A DNA stretch of 39,110 nucleotides from Candidatus Zixiibacteriota bacterium (GCA_024278935.1 JAJRSF010000019.1:1-39110), one strand, 5' to 3'. Positions 1 to 9,574 are shown, counted from the first letter of the stretch. Notes: generated by a model from the letters alone, not told the origin. Numbers and translations are program-made.

Positions 1-1
1 G

Positions 2-646
2 ACATCTATAGAATATAAAACGGCTGCATCATTTGAACCTACAAAAGTCACCCTCGGCGAAATCGCCATCGTGCCACATAGGTGTAATAATTGTGGGGAA
101 GACTTACCGCCCGAAAAATCGCTCGTTTATATTTGTCAGAATTGTCAGGTTATCACTGACCTTGAACCGGGCGTGGAAATTGATACGATTCAACAGGTCA
201 TCCATGAACAAAACAGTCAAAACATCTTTGTACCTTTCTGGGCTTTCACAATGAAAGGGGTCGATGTGAAAACGCTCAAATCTGTCTTTGGTGGAATTTA
301 TAATTCAGATAGAGTTGTAGTCCCGGCTTTTCAAGTGCAGAACTACAATGCCCTTTTTAAACTGACCAAAAGAATGTCGGCTGCCTATCCACAATTTAAG
401 CTCGAAACAATCACAAAACTGAACTCTACCTACGCTCCCTTAAATCTTCCTTTAAACGAAGCTTTATCACTGACAGAACTCTTTATTAAAACAGACCGCT
501 TTAAAAAGAACATCAGCAGCAAAAAACAAGATTTCAACTTTCAACTAGATCAAGTCAGCCTCTTTTACGCACCATTTCATTTGGAAAGCTACTTCTATGT
601 CGACTCAGTATTACAAGCAGTCACATTCGAAAATAGTTTAATCTAA
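2..646 (+). CDS. Zinc-ribbon protein, 3' part of a gene cut by the window edge
   Basis: The reading frame is open from the first bases of the window, so the true start lies upstream. The GTG at 71 is in frame but falls inside continuous coding sequence, just before the zinc ribbon, and I do not take it as the start. The visible part begins with a short linker, then a CxxC(G) ... CxxC pair (residues about 27-47 of the visible part, HRCNNCGEDL and YICQNCQV) that should bind one zinc. About 150 residues follow with motifs such as VPFWAF and VVVPAFQV, which I associate with uncharacterised bacterial zinc-ribbon proteins of unknown role. No membrane segment is visible. It ends with TAA at 644-646. 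The next gene is 297 bases downstream and probably not co-transcribed. Function is unknown. Confidence 0.75.
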   Translation, partial: TSIEYKTAASFEPTKVTLGEIAIVPHRCNNCGEDLPPEKSLVYICQNCQVITDLEPGVEIDTIQQVIHEQNSQNIFVPFWAFTMKGVDVKTLKSVFGGIYNSDRVVVPAFQVQNYNALFKLTKRMSAAYPQFKLETITKLNSTYAPLNLPLNEALSLTELFIKTDRFKKNISSKKQDFNFQLDQVSLFYAPFHLESYFYVDSVLQAVTFENSLI

Positions 647-864
647 TCTTACTTAATTCCAATCAATTCTTCTGCTTATTTTATGCTAATTTTTGGAACT
701 ATTTCTCTCTAAATAAGTAGAAATTTAGACATCTGAAACCCGCCTTTATTTCACTTGCGATTGGTAGTGCAATTACCTATTTTCGTGAGTGTAAATGAGA
801 ATCTTAAGAATGAAAAATTTAAATTTTGAATTGACCGTATTTATTTTCTAACTACTTCAAGAAG

Positions 865-906
865 TCATACTGAGCAGCTTGCAAGCTGTTTGCTTGTCGA
901 AGTATG
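865..906. repeat. Nested palindromic intergenic repeat
   Basis: An outer pair CATACT (866-871) / AGTATG (901-906) encloses a perfect palindrome CAGCTTGCAAGCTG (875-888). The flanks resemble the widespread dispersed repeat CTTCGACAAGCTCAGTATGAC read on the other strand. It is the only notable element in the 647-943 gap. It could form a hairpin upstream of the propeller gene, but there is no T-run to make it a terminator. Confidence 0.55.
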
Positions 907-943
907 TTCATTTACAATACGGTTATTTTATATGGAGTGAAGA

Positions 944-3598
944 GTGTACAAATTAAAAAAACAATTGTTACTCATTTTAATCGTGTCTTTATGCCTTCCG
1001 GTCTTTTCGTTTGCTGATATACCGGAATTTTTTGATCAACCCGATTCTGGCTATACCAGCAATGTCGTGATTGATATTATCAACCATGATGGTGCTATCT
1101 GGTTTGCTACCGATGAAGGCTTAAACTATTCTTTTGATGGAGGACTAACCTGGTTGTTATACGATAACACAAACGGATTAGTCAGTTCATCTATCTCTGC
1201 TTTTTATTCGATGCCGAGTTTCAATGGGCAACGGATTTGGGCAGCAACAAATCATGATGAAAATATTGTCGGGCTTAACATAAGCATCTCCGATGGTGTC
1301 TCTTATTCCGATGATAACGGACAGACTTGGAACCAGGTCGATTTTGAAACTGCTCCAAATGACATCCCATATATATGGGGCGGAGACAGAACAATTTTTG
1401 ATATTACCGGTCACTACGATGAGACCAATCCAACATTCGATAACTGGGTCTTTTTCACTGCCTTTGCAGGTGGTTTAATTGCGTCCAGTGATGGGGGAGA
1501 CAATTGGAAACGGATTTTCCCATCTCCTTTAGACTCACTTCAGTTTTATATACCTGATATCGAACCATCTTTTAGAAACAGGTATTTCTCTTGTGCCATA
1601 GATACTTCACATGGTGATACTATCTTTACATGGTCAGGTACAGCAAGTGGAATGTTTCAATATATCTTTGCCGAACCTAAAGATAAACCGTTTACAAAAA
1701 ATGTCACAGATATTGTACTATGTGATTCTTGTGGTGCTGGTGATTCAAGTTATGTCTATTATGGTGGGCTTGAAGGCTTCACTCGCGGCAATCAATTTAC
1801 AGGGACTGCCTTCAGTAAGTTTGAATCCGACGGGCTGCTTGGTGGTTCTGTTACCGCATTGCTAGATTTTGGCGGTAAACTTTTTATCGGTACTGAAGTA
1901 AGTGCCGATGACAACACATCTACCGGACTTACTGTTTCAACCGATTTTGGTGAAAATTTTACTTCTATTTATAACGACCCTGCCTTTGTTGGTGCTGAAC
2001 ATCGGATCTCAGATTTTGCTGTGATGCGTGACCGTATCTATATTGCTGCCGAAGAAAGTGGACTATATGTTTCAAGCGATACCGGTAATAGCTGGAGCCA
2101 AATTATTGTTGATGCTGCCGACCCAAATCCTGCGACAAACCTTCGTAATATTGTATATGCTCTCGACGTTGTTGATGATACCCTAAACCTTGGTACTGAC
2201 TCAGGTTTAGTACAATTGTTTTTAGACCCGGCAGGTGCTATAGACTCTATTCGGAATTTTGTCTTTGATTCTGATACTTTATACACTACTAAAATAATAG
2301 AACTACAGACACAAACTTTATCTAATGGCGACAATGTTCTCTGGACTTCTAACAAACCAATAGACTCACTTGTTGGAATCTCACTCCCAATGTTAGCTCA
2401 TTCTCTAGATGGTGGGCGTACATTTGAAATACCATACTTACATAACATATTTATTAACGACATCGGTTTCTTAGGTGATACTACTATTATCGTTGGCTCA
2501 GGTGCTTTCTTTTCCACAGGCAACGCTGTCCCATCTAGCTCGTTTCATATCTACGAAAGTATTATTACCGCAATCGAACCTAATGCTGAGGATACAACAG
2601 TAATAGATACAACCTTCGTTGTACTCGACTCACTTAATTCAGACCTGTTATCTACTATTAAAATAAACGGTGACACTATCGTTGTTGGTGGAGACAATGG
2701 CTACGCTATCTCGCTTGATAGAGGTATTAATTTCAAAATCACCAGAGTGAATACTGAAGACCTAGCCGCCGATGCTGTCTTAAACTTTACATCAACTATT
2801 ATCGGAATCGAAGGTGACTGGATTCCTGCCCTTGGTGTTCAATATAAAACAGATGACCCGTTCGCTCGGGTATGGGCATCAACTCGCCCGACCTTTGGCG
2901 GTCTCCCTGGAATTTCAATCGGTGTTGCCGCTTCGGTTGTTGATACCTCAGGTGAGATAATTAGGTATGAACGACTATGGGGAAATGTCTACGATGACTT
3001 CGCATGGAACTTTGCCTTTGCCGCAGACACAGTTTTTGCCGCAACAAACAATGGCTTAATCTACGCCCATTCTGATTCCCTCACCGATCCACTTACATCG
3101 GAAGGCTACGATTGGACAACCGTTGTACTTGAAGACTCACTCGGTGCTCCGCTTCTACTTGAAGGTACCGCTGTCTATGCTGTCGAAGTCGATGATAACT
3201 ATATATGGGTTGGCACAGGCGATAGAACTATCAGACTTGAGCGTTCAAATCCTCAGCAGATTTCTAAAGTCTTTTATGTCTCAGACCCTGCCGACGAAGT
3301 ATATGCCTTTCCGGTTCCGTTCTCACATGTAAATTCTAGTGCTGTTGATTTCCATTTTGTCGTAAAAGAAGAAACCGAAATAACAATTGAAATTTACGAC
3401 TTTGCTATGCATCTCGTTCGAAGAGTTGTCAACAATGTGACTTTCGCACCGGGCATCTATCCTACCTCTGGAACCAACAGGTTTACATGGGATGGTCTCA
3501 ATGGAAAAGGCGACGAAGTTGCCGTTGGTATGTATTACTTTAAAATAATCTATGGAACCGGTGATGTGCACTGGGAAAAAATTGCGGTTATTCCGTAA
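944..3598 (+). CDS. Secreted beta-propeller protein with C-terminal FlgD-like Ig domain
   Basis: 884 residues. A signal peptide is clear (MYKLKKQLLLILIVSLCLP then VFSFA|D), so the product is exported. The start is GTG at 944, preceded by GGAG at 934-937. Most of the protein is made of repeats of the type 'SDGGxxW', 'SFDGGLTWLLYD' and 'SSDTGNSWSQI'. These are BNR/sortilin-like or two-component-propeller-like blades and suggest one or two propellers over residues 40-770. The last 100 residues (about 785-884, with TFAPGIYPTSGTNRFTWDG and VAVGMYYFKI) match the FlgD Ig-like fold often found at the C-terminus of secreted proteins in FCB-group bacteria. The two following genes encode PorV-like barrels 17 and 9 bases apart, so the three form one operon. 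The ligand is unknown, and a surface or secreted role is inferred. Confidence 0.8.
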   Translation: MYKLKKQLLLILIVSLCLPVFSFADIPEFFDQPDSGYTSNVVIDIINHDGAIWFATDEGLNYSFDGGLTWLLYDNTNGLVSSSISAFYSMPSFNGQRIWAATNHDENIVGLNISISDGVSYSDDNGQTWNQVDFETAPNDIPYIWGGDRTIFDITGHYDETNPTFDNWVFFTAFAGGLIASSDGGDNWKRIFPSPLDSLQFYIPDIEPSFRNRYFSCAIDTSHGDTIFTWSGTASGMFQYIFAEPKDKPFTKNVTDIVLCDSCGAGDSSYVYYGGLEGFTRGNQFTGTAFSKFESDGLLGGSVTALLDFGGKLFIGTEVSADDNTSTGLTVSTDFGENFTSIYNDPAFVGAEHRISDFAVMRDRIYIAAEESGLYVSSDTGNSWSQIIVDAADPNPATNLRNIVYALDVVDDTLNLGTDSGLVQLFLDPAGAIDSIRNFVFDSDTLYTTKIIELQTQTLSNGDNVLWTSNKPIDSLVGISLPMLAHSLDGGRTFEIPYLHNIFINDIGFLGDTTIIVGSGAFFSTGNAVPSSSFHIYESIITAIEPNAEDTTVIDTTFVVLDSLNSDLLSTIKINGDTIVVGGDNGYAISLDRGINFKITRVNTEDLAADAVLNFTSTIIGIEGDWIPALGVQYKTDDPFARVWASTRPTFGGLPGISIGVAASVVDTSGEIIRYERLWGNVYDDFAWNFAFAADTVFAATNNGLIYAHSDSLTDPLTSEGYDWTTVVLEDSLGAPLLLEGTAVYAVEVDDNYIWVGTGDRTIRLERSNPQQISKVFYVSDPADEVYAFPVPFSHVNSSAVDFHFVVKEETEITIEIYDFAMHLVRRVVNNVTFAPGIYPTSGTNRFTWDGLNGKGDEVAVGMYYFKIIYGTGDVHWEKIAVIP

Positions 3599-3615
3599 CG
3601 AAAGAGAGATATTCT

Positions 3616-4602
3616 ATGAAGAAAATATTTTTACTATTATTTCTGACTCTACTTTGCCTGTCATCATCTCTCTTTGCCGATGATGGTGATGCCGGTTATG
3701 CAGGAAGTTTTTTACAAGTTCCGATTGGTGCCAGACCGACAGCAATGGGGTCGGCATATATTTCTTTATCAAATGATGCCTCGGGAGCTTTCTATAACGT
3801 CGCTGGCATGTCATCACTCAGAAGGTCTGTGATTGCAACATCGTATCGTTCAATGGGTCTCGACAGATCTTTAGGTTACGTAAGCTTTGTGCTACCAGCC
3901 CAGGGAAATGCAGTCATCGGTCTCAGTTGGCTTAATGCCGGCTCTGGCTCGGTTGTCGCAAGAAACACTGATGGTGATCCGTTAGGCTTTGACCTTTCAC
4001 AATCAGATAATCAAATCGCTATTATTTTCTCCAAACGATTTGAAAGATATTTGTCTTTTGGGTTCAAAGGTTCATACTTACATTCACAGTTTGCTGAAAT
4101 GACAGCTTTCTCAGTAGGTATCGACTTAGGTGTGACTCTGTATCTCAGCCAGCTTTTCTCAAGAGAAACAAGAGACCTTATGGCTATTCAGGATATCAGA
4201 GCAGGACTTATTGTTCGAAATTTAGAAGCAGTTTATAAGTGGAACAATGATGACTATCTGGAAGCACATGGTTCGTCCACAGCAGGTGGCTCTGACCATA
4301 TTGATAAAGTACCGGTAGAAATCGGTATCGGTGCCTCGGCAAGATTTCTAAATCGAAAATTATTACTCGCATCTGATCTTGTAAAAAATATCGAACAGAG
4401 TTTCGTCGCACATCTTGGTGCTGAATATTACTTAAACGAAAAATTTGCACTCCGTACAGGTTATACTGATAATAGTATGACGGCAGGGTTTGGGTATCTT
4501 TTCAAGCTTGATAACCTTGGACTCGCTTTTGATTATGCATTTTCTACCGATAAGGTAGATGAAGGTTCTGAACATATTTTTTCATTCGACTTATTATTTT
4601 AA
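3616..4602 (+). CDS. PorV/PorQ-family outer-membrane beta-barrel protein (first of two)
   Basis: 328 residues with a clear signal peptide (MKKIFLLLFLTLLCLSSSLF-ADDGDAGYAG). The mature N-terminus has the family hallmark FLQVPIGARPTAMGSAYISL...DASGAFYNVAGM. In PorV/UPF0164-type proteins this stretch precedes a FadL-like 14-strand barrel. The rest alternates short hydrophobic strands and turns and ends in an aromatic residue (SFDLLF), as outer-membrane barrels do. PorV proteins in Bacteroidota shuttle type IX secretion substrates, but no other T9SS component is in this window, so that role is not established here. It lies directly between the secreted propeller gene and a second, diverged PorV-like gene, which makes a cargo/barrel partnership plausible. 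Confidence 0.8.
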   Translation: MKKIFLLLFLTLLCLSSSLFADDGDAGYAGSFLQVPIGARPTAMGSAYISLSNDASGAFYNVAGMSSLRRSVIATSYRSMGLDRSLGYVSFVLPAQGNAVIGLSWLNAGSGSVVARNTDGDPLGFDLSQSDNQIAIIFSKRFERYLSFGFKGSYLHSQFAEMTAFSVGIDLGVTLYLSQLFSRETRDLMAIQDIRAGLIVRNLEAVYKWNNDDYLEAHGSSTAGGSDHIDKVPVEIGIGASARFLNRKLLLASDLVKNIEQSFVAHLGAEYYLNEKFALRTGYTDNSMTAGFGYLFKLDNLGLAFDYAFSTDKVDEGSEHIFSFDLLF

Positions 4603-4611
4603 AGGAATAAT

Positions 4612-5505
4612 ATGAAAAAAATTAACATCTTACTTTTACTCTTATCTCTTTGCCTTGTCGAACAAGCTGCATCGCAAGATGGTTTAGCTCTGCTCAAAAC
4701 AGGACATGGTGCCAGAGAATCCGGATTAGGTGAGGCTGTTGTTTCTATTGCTGACAATGTCAATGGTGCTAATTATAATCCGGCTGTCATAACGTCAGTG
4801 AAACAATTTACCGCATCGTTTGGGCATACTCAGTATTGGGAAAATATAAACCTAGAATCAGCTTTTTTTGCATCACCTCTTTCTTCAAAAATAAATCTCC
4901 ACGGTGGTATAAGGTTTGCCGCAGTTGATGATATCGAAAAGAGAGACAACCCGACTGCTGATCCCGATGCTCTATTTGAATTCCATGATGTCTCTTTAAA
5001 AACAGGTTTTACATATTTGAAAAATGAAAAACTCTCCTTTGGTTTTGCCTTCGGATGGTTCTTTGAAAAAAATGAAATCTGGTCAGGCTCTGCTTTTAAT
5101 GTCGACTTAGGAATGCATTACCAAACATCAGAAAATATACAACTCGGAGCAGCTGTGACAAACCTCGGCTCATCGTTTCAACTTACTGCCGATGGCAGAG
5201 AAAACTCAAACGAAATTTCACTGCCAACAAAGTATTCTGTCGGAGCCAATTATTACTATGGAAAATATTTGGGTGCGATAGATTTTGCTATTGTTGATGA
5301 TGAATTTAAACTGCACCTTGGAACAGAAGCTGACGTGCATGAACTCTTGAAAGTTCGAGCTGGCTACATGTTCAATTACGATACAAAAGATTTTTCTGCC
5401 GGAGCAACATTTATTAAAAGAAATATAAAAATAGATTATGCATTTGTGCCGTACTCTAATGATTTAGGTACAACACATCTGTTTAATTTTACATTTAGCA
5501 TATAA
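4612..5505 (+). CDS. PorV/PorQ-family outer-membrane beta-barrel protein (second of two)
   Basis: 297 residues. Signal peptide MKKINILLLLLSLCLVEQAA-SQ, then the family signature GLALLKTGHGARESGLGEAV...NVNGANYNPAVI. This aligns with the ARPTAMGSAY...GAFYNVAG block of the upstream neighbour, so the two are diverged paralogues. The C-terminus ends in TTHLFNFTFSI, a typical final beta strand. AAAGGAATAAT precedes the ATG at 4612 and the gap to the previous gene is only 9 bases, so they should be co-transcribed. The protein is shorter than its neighbour. PorQ-like is a reasonable label, but an exact subfamily cannot be fixed by eye. Confidence 0.75.
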   Translation: MKKINILLLLLSLCLVEQAASQDGLALLKTGHGARESGLGEAVVSIADNVNGANYNPAVITSVKQFTASFGHTQYWENINLESAFFASPLSSKINLHGGIRFAAVDDIEKRDNPTADPDALFEFHDVSLKTGFTYLKNEKLSFGFAFGWFFEKNEIWSGSAFNVDLGMHYQTSENIQLGAAVTNLGSSFQLTADGRENSNEISLPTKYSVGANYYYGKYLGAIDFAIVDDEFKLHLGTEADVHELLKVRAGYMFNYDTKDFSAGATFIKRNIKIDYAFVPYSNDLGTTHLFNFTFSI

Positions 5506-5531
5506 AAAATACTGAGGAGTATTACAAAATT

Positions 5532-6649
5532 ATGGCAAAATACAAAATCGCCTGGCTACCCGGCGACGGTGTCGGCAACGAAGTTATGGAAGCTGCAAAA
5601 ATTGTTCTTGATAAACTTGAACTTGATGCTGAGTATATCCATGGCGATATCGGATGGGAATTCTGGAAAGCGGAAGCAAACCCTCTGCCGGATAGAACTA
5701 TCGACCTAATGAAAAATACCGACTGTGCTCTTTTTGGAGCAATCACTTCACTTCCAAAAGAAGAAGCAGAAAACGAACTTATCCCTGAACTACAAGGCAA
5801 AGGGCATGTCTATTCATCTCCAATCGTTCGCATGAGACAAGAGTTTAATCTCGCCACCAACTTACGCCCATGTAAAGCGTATGTGGGTAACCCACTCAAC
5901 TACAGAGATGATATTGACATCGTTGTCTTCAGAGAAAACACCGAAGGTCTTTACGTAGGTTTAGAATTCCATCCCCTTCCACAAAGCTTGCGTGACTCAA
6001 TCAAAGCAAACAGTAAAAAATTAGATCGTTTTGATAAAGTAGCCAATGAAGATATCGCAATCTCGATGCGTGTATTCTCTCGTGAAGGCTGTCGTTCTAT
6101 CGTGACTGCTGCTTTTGAATATGCTAAAAAAACTGGTCGTACTTCAGTGACTATAGTTGAAAAACCAAATGTCATCAGAGAAACCTCAGGACTCATGGTA
6201 CGTACCGCGCGAGAAGTTGCCAAAAATTATCCAGATATCGAACTCTGGGAAACAAACATCGATGCTATGTGTATGTGGCTTGTCAAAAATCCACAGAACT
6301 ATTCAGTCATCGCAACATCAAATATGTTTGGTGATATTGTCTCCGACCTATGTGCCCAACTTATCGGTGGCTTAGGCTTTGCTTCCTCTGGAAACATTGG
6401 CGAAAATATGCCGTCTTCGAACCTACCCATGGTTCCGCACCAAAGTATGCCGGCATGTATAAAGTAAACCCAATTGCCATGCTTTTAACTGTCAAGATGA
6501 TGCTTGACTGGCTTAGCGAAACTGACATGGCTGCAAAACTTGAAAAAGCTATCTCTGAAGTTATTTCTGAAGAGAAAGTCCGCACTTACGACATGGGTGG
6601 TTCCAACACAACCCTTGAAATCGGTGAAGCTGTCGCAGCAAAACTATAA
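5532..6649 (+). CDS. Isocitrate/3-isopropylmalate-type dehydrogenase, interrupted by a one-base deletion
   Basis: NAD(P)-dependent beta-decarboxylating dehydrogenase, about 372 residues once one base is restored. The N-terminus has the nucleotide-fold signature KIAWLPGDGVGNEVMEAA. Substrate binding is served by SPIVRMRQEFNLATNLRPC, the catalytic Lys by IVEKPNVIRETSG, and metal-binding Asp residues by NMFGDIVSD. The frame from 5532 reads to GGLGFASSGNIGEN and then goes out of frame, stopping at 6467. The correct continuation (YAVFEPTHGSAPKYAG, then KVNPIAMLL) is in the next frame and ends at 6649. One base is missing near 6403-6409 (GAAAATATGCC, expected GAAAAnTATGCC). Whether the substrate is isocitrate, isopropylmalate or homoisocitrate cannot be decided here. 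The deletion is either a sequence error or a true lesion. GAGGAG at 5514-5519 serves as ribosome site. Confidence 0.8.
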
Positions 6650-6673
6650 ACTTTTATAAAATTGAATAATTTC

Positions 6674-6707
6674 AAACAGGCTGTATGTATATATAGCCTG
6701 TTTTTTT
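6674..6707 (+). terminator. Rho-independent terminator after the dehydrogenase gene
   Basis: AAACAGGCT (6674-6682) pairs perfectly with AGCCTGTTT (6695-6703), leaving a 12-base A/T loop followed by a T-run to 6707. It lies 25 bases after the dehydrogenase stop. Confidence 0.85.
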
Positions 6708-6788
6708 ATTATCAACGTTTCAAATTGAAATAATAATAAATCAGCATATCTAAATCCAACATTATCAAAACAATAATGTCTAAACTAG

Positions 6789-6815
6789 TCAATTAATTAG
6801 TACTTGTTCCGATAA
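6789..6815 (+). promoter_or_regulatory. Possible sigma-28 (FliA-type) promoter of the chemoreceptor gene
   Basis: CCGATAA at 6809-6815 equals the core of the FliA -10 element. TCAA at 6789-6792 sits 16 bases upstream, the consensus distance between TAAA and CCGATAA, with one mismatch to TAAA. Chemoreceptors are classic sigma-28 targets. The match is short and untested. Confidence 0.35.
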
Positions 6816-6848
6816 AATAAAAAAACAACATGGGAAAAAAGGTAAAAA

Positions 6849-8921
6849 ATGCAACTATCTATTAAGAAAAAAGTAATTCTGTTTATTGTCGTTTCGCTTA
6901 TTTTGGTACTTGGTGCAATCTCATATATTAATTATCAATCTCAAAAAACATCTCTTGAAAATATGTATAATTCCAATGCCGCGACAATACAATTTGCTCT
7001 ATCAAAAAATATTGAAACGATTATGAGGAGCGGCGAGAACGAAGAGATCCAACCTCTCATCGAACTGTTCTTAGAAAAAGAACTCGTTCAGGAAATCTCA
7101 ATAATCAACGCAGAAAAAATTATTGCTCGCACTACAAACAATAATCTTTTAAACAAACTGTCATCTGACCTGGAATGGACCAAAGTGTTTAACACCGGCA
7201 AAGAACTCAGAGTTAATAAAGAGATCAATAACATCCCAATGCTAATTACCTATAAACCGTATCTCAACGTTGGAAGCTGTACCGAATGCCACGATGAGGA
7301 CTCTGAAAATAATCTTGGCGGTCTGAAAATCGTTAAATCCGAACAGAGTATGATTGACTCAATTAACGCAAGTTCACGAAATATTATATTACTTGGACTC
7401 TTTGGTGCATTACTCATTATTGGTGGCATGATTCTATTTTTAAATAAAAATATATTTAGACCTATTTCAGAGCTACAAGAAAAAATGACAAAAGCAGCAT
7501 CAGGTGAAGTTGATCAAATTATCGAAGTCAAATCTGACGACGAAATCGGTAAATTATTACAATCGATTAAACAGCTTATTGAATATATCAAAGAGCTTTC
7601 AAGAGTTTCGCAAGATATCACCAAAGGAAATCTACTGGTTTCGATAGAGCCAAAATCTGAAAAGGATGTCTTAGGCCATTCGTTTAAGACTATGATTTTC
7701 AACTTAAACGAAATTGTACGGAAAATCGCTGATAATACGTTCCAACTCGCATCGGAAACGGCCAAGATTACTACAGCCGCCGAACAATCATCAGTGGGTA
7801 CCAGAAAGCAGAACACGCATTTCAATGAGATAGAATCTGCTGTTGAAATGATGAATGCAACTATCACGGAATCAACTATGAACACCAGCGATGCTACCGA
7901 GTTAGCAAAGTCAGCATCAGGTTTTGCCACAGACGGAAAACAGATAGTAGAACAAACAATTGAAGGCATGCACAAAATAGCAAAATCAGTACAAGAGTCA
8001 TCTAATAATATTAGTAGCTTGGCAACATCAGCGGAACAAATCGGCGAGATAATTAATGTCATCGATGATATTGCTGACCAGACAAATCTTCTTGCCTTAA
8101 ATGCTGCCATCGAGGCTGCCAGAGCTGGAGAACAGGGGAGAGGTTTTGCGGTTGTCGCAGATGAAGTTCGTAAACTTGCCGAACGTACCGGTAAAGCTAC
8201 CGGAGAAATTTCTGGAATGATAAATGAAATTCAGGATAAAACTTCTACGACTGTTAAAGTTATGAAAGTTGGTATTGAAGAAGTTAATCAGGGAACATCG
8301 CTTGCCGATAAAGCAGGTGAAAGTTTAACGAAAATTGAAGACATAACCAACCAAGTGATGCTTAAGATTGAACAAGTTTCATCTGCCTCAAACGGACATG
8401 CAAAATTAGTTGAAGATATCGGCAAGAGTGCAGAGCTTATAGCGAATTTATCAAAGACTAATTTAGTTGCAGTTGACAACTCCGTTTATTCAGCCGAACT
8501 GTTAAACGAACAAGCAGGAACTATGAAAGAGATTGTAAAACAGTTCGAAATAAAAGGCGGTGGACTTTCTATGTTTAAGATTGCACAAAATGACCATGCT
8601 TTTGATATGAGTAAGTTGAAAAATATAATTGACGGAAGGCATGATGCAAACACTTGGGTTTTCACGACAAATCATGAATGTGCTTTTGGAAAGTGGTATT
8701 ACGGAAATGGTCAAAAGAAATATACGGAGTTAGATAAATTCAAAGATGTCGAAGCTCCTCATTATGACGTACATACTTATGCCAATCAAGCGGTTCAGGC
8801 GTATAATAATAGTGATTTCAAAAAAGCAAATGACTTATACAAAAAAGCAGAACTGGCATCTCATATTGTTATCTCTAGTTGTGATTCAGCCTATAACGAA
8901 GCAGTCACTCTCTCAGTTTAA
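6849..8921 (+). CDS. Methyl-accepting chemotaxis protein with periplasmic CxxCH haem motif and C-terminal CZB domain
   Basis: 690 residues. A transmembrane helix at about 8-27 and another at about 178-198 bracket a periplasmic sensor region. The sensor contains C144-T-E-C147-H148 in the context [12 protein letters not shown]...LGGLKIV, a covalent c-type haem site. Similar SCxxCH...LGxL segments are known from periplasmic sensors of histidine kinases and chemoreceptors. HAMP-like sequence follows ([11 protein letters not shown]), then the chemoreceptor signalling hairpin ([20 protein letters not shown] and [18 protein letters not shown]). The last 110 residues form a CZB domain: H609-x-C611[10 protein letters not shown] and HYDVH supply conserved His/Cys zinc ligands. 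The expected role is redox, NO or oxygen taxis with a cytoplasmic zinc or oxidant input. It stands alone between two terminators with no che genes nearby. AAGG before the ATG supports the start. Confidence 0.9.
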   Translation: MQLSIKKKVILFIVVSLILVLGAISYINYQSQKTSLENMYNSNAATIQFALSKNIETIMRSGENEEIQPLIELFLEKELVQEISIINAEKIIARTTNNNLLNKLSSDLEWTKVFNTGKELRVNKEINNIPMLITYKPYLNVGSCTECHDEDSENNLGGLKIVKSEQSMIDSINASSRNIILLGLFGALLIIGGMILFLNKNIFRPISELQEKMTKAASGEVDQIIEVKSDDEIGKLLQSIKQLIEYIKELSRVSQDITKGNLLVSIEPKSEKDVLGHSFKTMIFNLNEIVRKIADNTFQLASETAKITTAAEQSSVGTRKQNTHFNEIESAVEMMNATITESTMNTSDATELAKSASGFATDGKQIVEQTIEGMHKIAKSVQESSNNISSLATSAEQIGEIINVIDDIADQTNLLALNAAIEAARAGEQGRGFAVVADEVRKLAERTGKATGEISGMINEIQDKTSTTVKVMKVGIEEVNQGTSLADKAGESLTKIEDITNQVMLKIEQVSSASNGHAKLVEDIGKSAELIANLSKTNLVAVDNSVYSAELLNEQAGTMKEIVKQFEIKGGGLSMFKIAQNDHAFDMSKLKNIIDGRHDANTWVFTTNHECAFGKWYYGNGQKKYTELDKFKDVEAPHYDVHTYANQAVQAYNNSDFKKANDLYKKAELASHIVISSCDSAYNEAVTLSV

Positions 8922-8939
8922 ACATATTTCTATATATTT

Positions 8940-8973
8940 AAAAAGGCAGATATTATTATGTATCTGCCTTTTT
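8940..8973. terminator. Bidirectional terminator between the chemoreceptor gene and rdgB
   Basis: AAAAAGGCAGATA (8940-8952) and TATCTGCCTTTTT (8961-8973) form a perfect 13-bp stem with an 8-base loop, flanked by A-run and T-run. It can end transcription of both convergent genes and touches the rdgB stop codon (8972-8974). Confidence 0.85.
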
Positions 8974-9574
8974 ATACGTTTTTATTTAATCTATTAATAA
9001 GTAAAGTTCGAACTTCCTGCAGAGCCAATCCTCTATGAGATACAACATTTTTTTCATCAATCGTCATTTCAGAAAAGAGCTTCTGCGACTGTGGGTGATA
9101 AAATACCGGGTCATACCCAAATCCTTTTGTCTCACCCAAACTCTCGGCTATAAAGCCCTCAGCTACACCATCGACTGTCTCAACAGAGTTCTCATCCCAA
9201 CAGATAGTCATGACACATCGAAACCGTGCTGTTCGTTTTTCTTGAGGGACATCTGTTAATTCAGTTATCAACTTTTTATTATTATCTTCGTAAGTAACAT
9301 CTTCACCAGCATATCGAGATGAGTAAACACCAGGAGCGCCATCAAGAGCATCAACCTCAAGTCCGGTGTCATCGGCTAAAGCGGGAAGACCGGTAAAGTC
9401 AAATATTGCTTTTGCTTTTAAAAGAGAATTTTCCTCAAGGGTTGTGCCTGTTTCTTCGACATCAGGAAACTCTAAAAAATCATCACAGGTCATGATTGTT
9501 ATAGGTAGGTCATCGAGAAGATTACGCATCTCTTTAATTTTGTCTTGATTATTTGTCGCTAAAACCAACTGCAT
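8972..9574 (-). CDS. rdgB: XTP/dITP diphosphatase (RdgB/HAM1 family)
   Basis: 200 residues, the usual length for this family. It hydrolyses non-canonical purine triphosphates (XTP, dITP, ITP) to the monophosphate, which keeps them out of DNA and RNA. It starts LVLATNNQDKIKEMRNLL (family SGNxxKxxEi motif) and has ENSLLKAKAI, the LADDTGLEVDALDGAPGVYS block holding the catalytic Asp pair, and the closing SHRGLALQEV. A weak GGA ribosome site precedes the ATG. A possible promoter, TAGCAA...AATATA on the plus strand at 9612-9641, reads on the minus strand as TTGCTA-18 bases-TATATT. It could give the gene its own transcript although it follows the murI group. Confidence 0.95.
   Translation of the reverse strand: MQLVLATNNQDKIKEMRNLLDDLPITIMTCDDFLEFPDVEETGTTLEENSLLKAKAIFDFTGLPALADDTGLEVDALDGAPGVYSSRYAGEDVTYEDNNKKLITELTDVPQEKRTARFRCVMTICWDENSVETVDGVAEGFIAESLGETKGFGYDPVFYHPQSQKLFSEMTIDEKNVVSHRGLALQEVRTLLINRLNKNV

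Noticed and set aside
944-3598. A sensor kinase, because of the two-component-propeller-like blades
   Set aside because: There is no transmembrane helix after the signal peptide and no kinase or DNA-binding domain. The protein ends in a FlgD-like Ig domain.
6395-6410. Programmed -1 frameshift in the dehydrogenase gene
   Set aside because: The in-frame heptamer is not of the X-XXY-YYZ type, and no stem-loop or upstream ribosome-like element was seen. An indel is simpler.
7514-8110. A 198-codon minus-strand frame inside the chemoreceptor gene
   Set aside because: It is an antisense shadow of the coiled-coil signalling region. The plus-strand protein explains the sequence fully.
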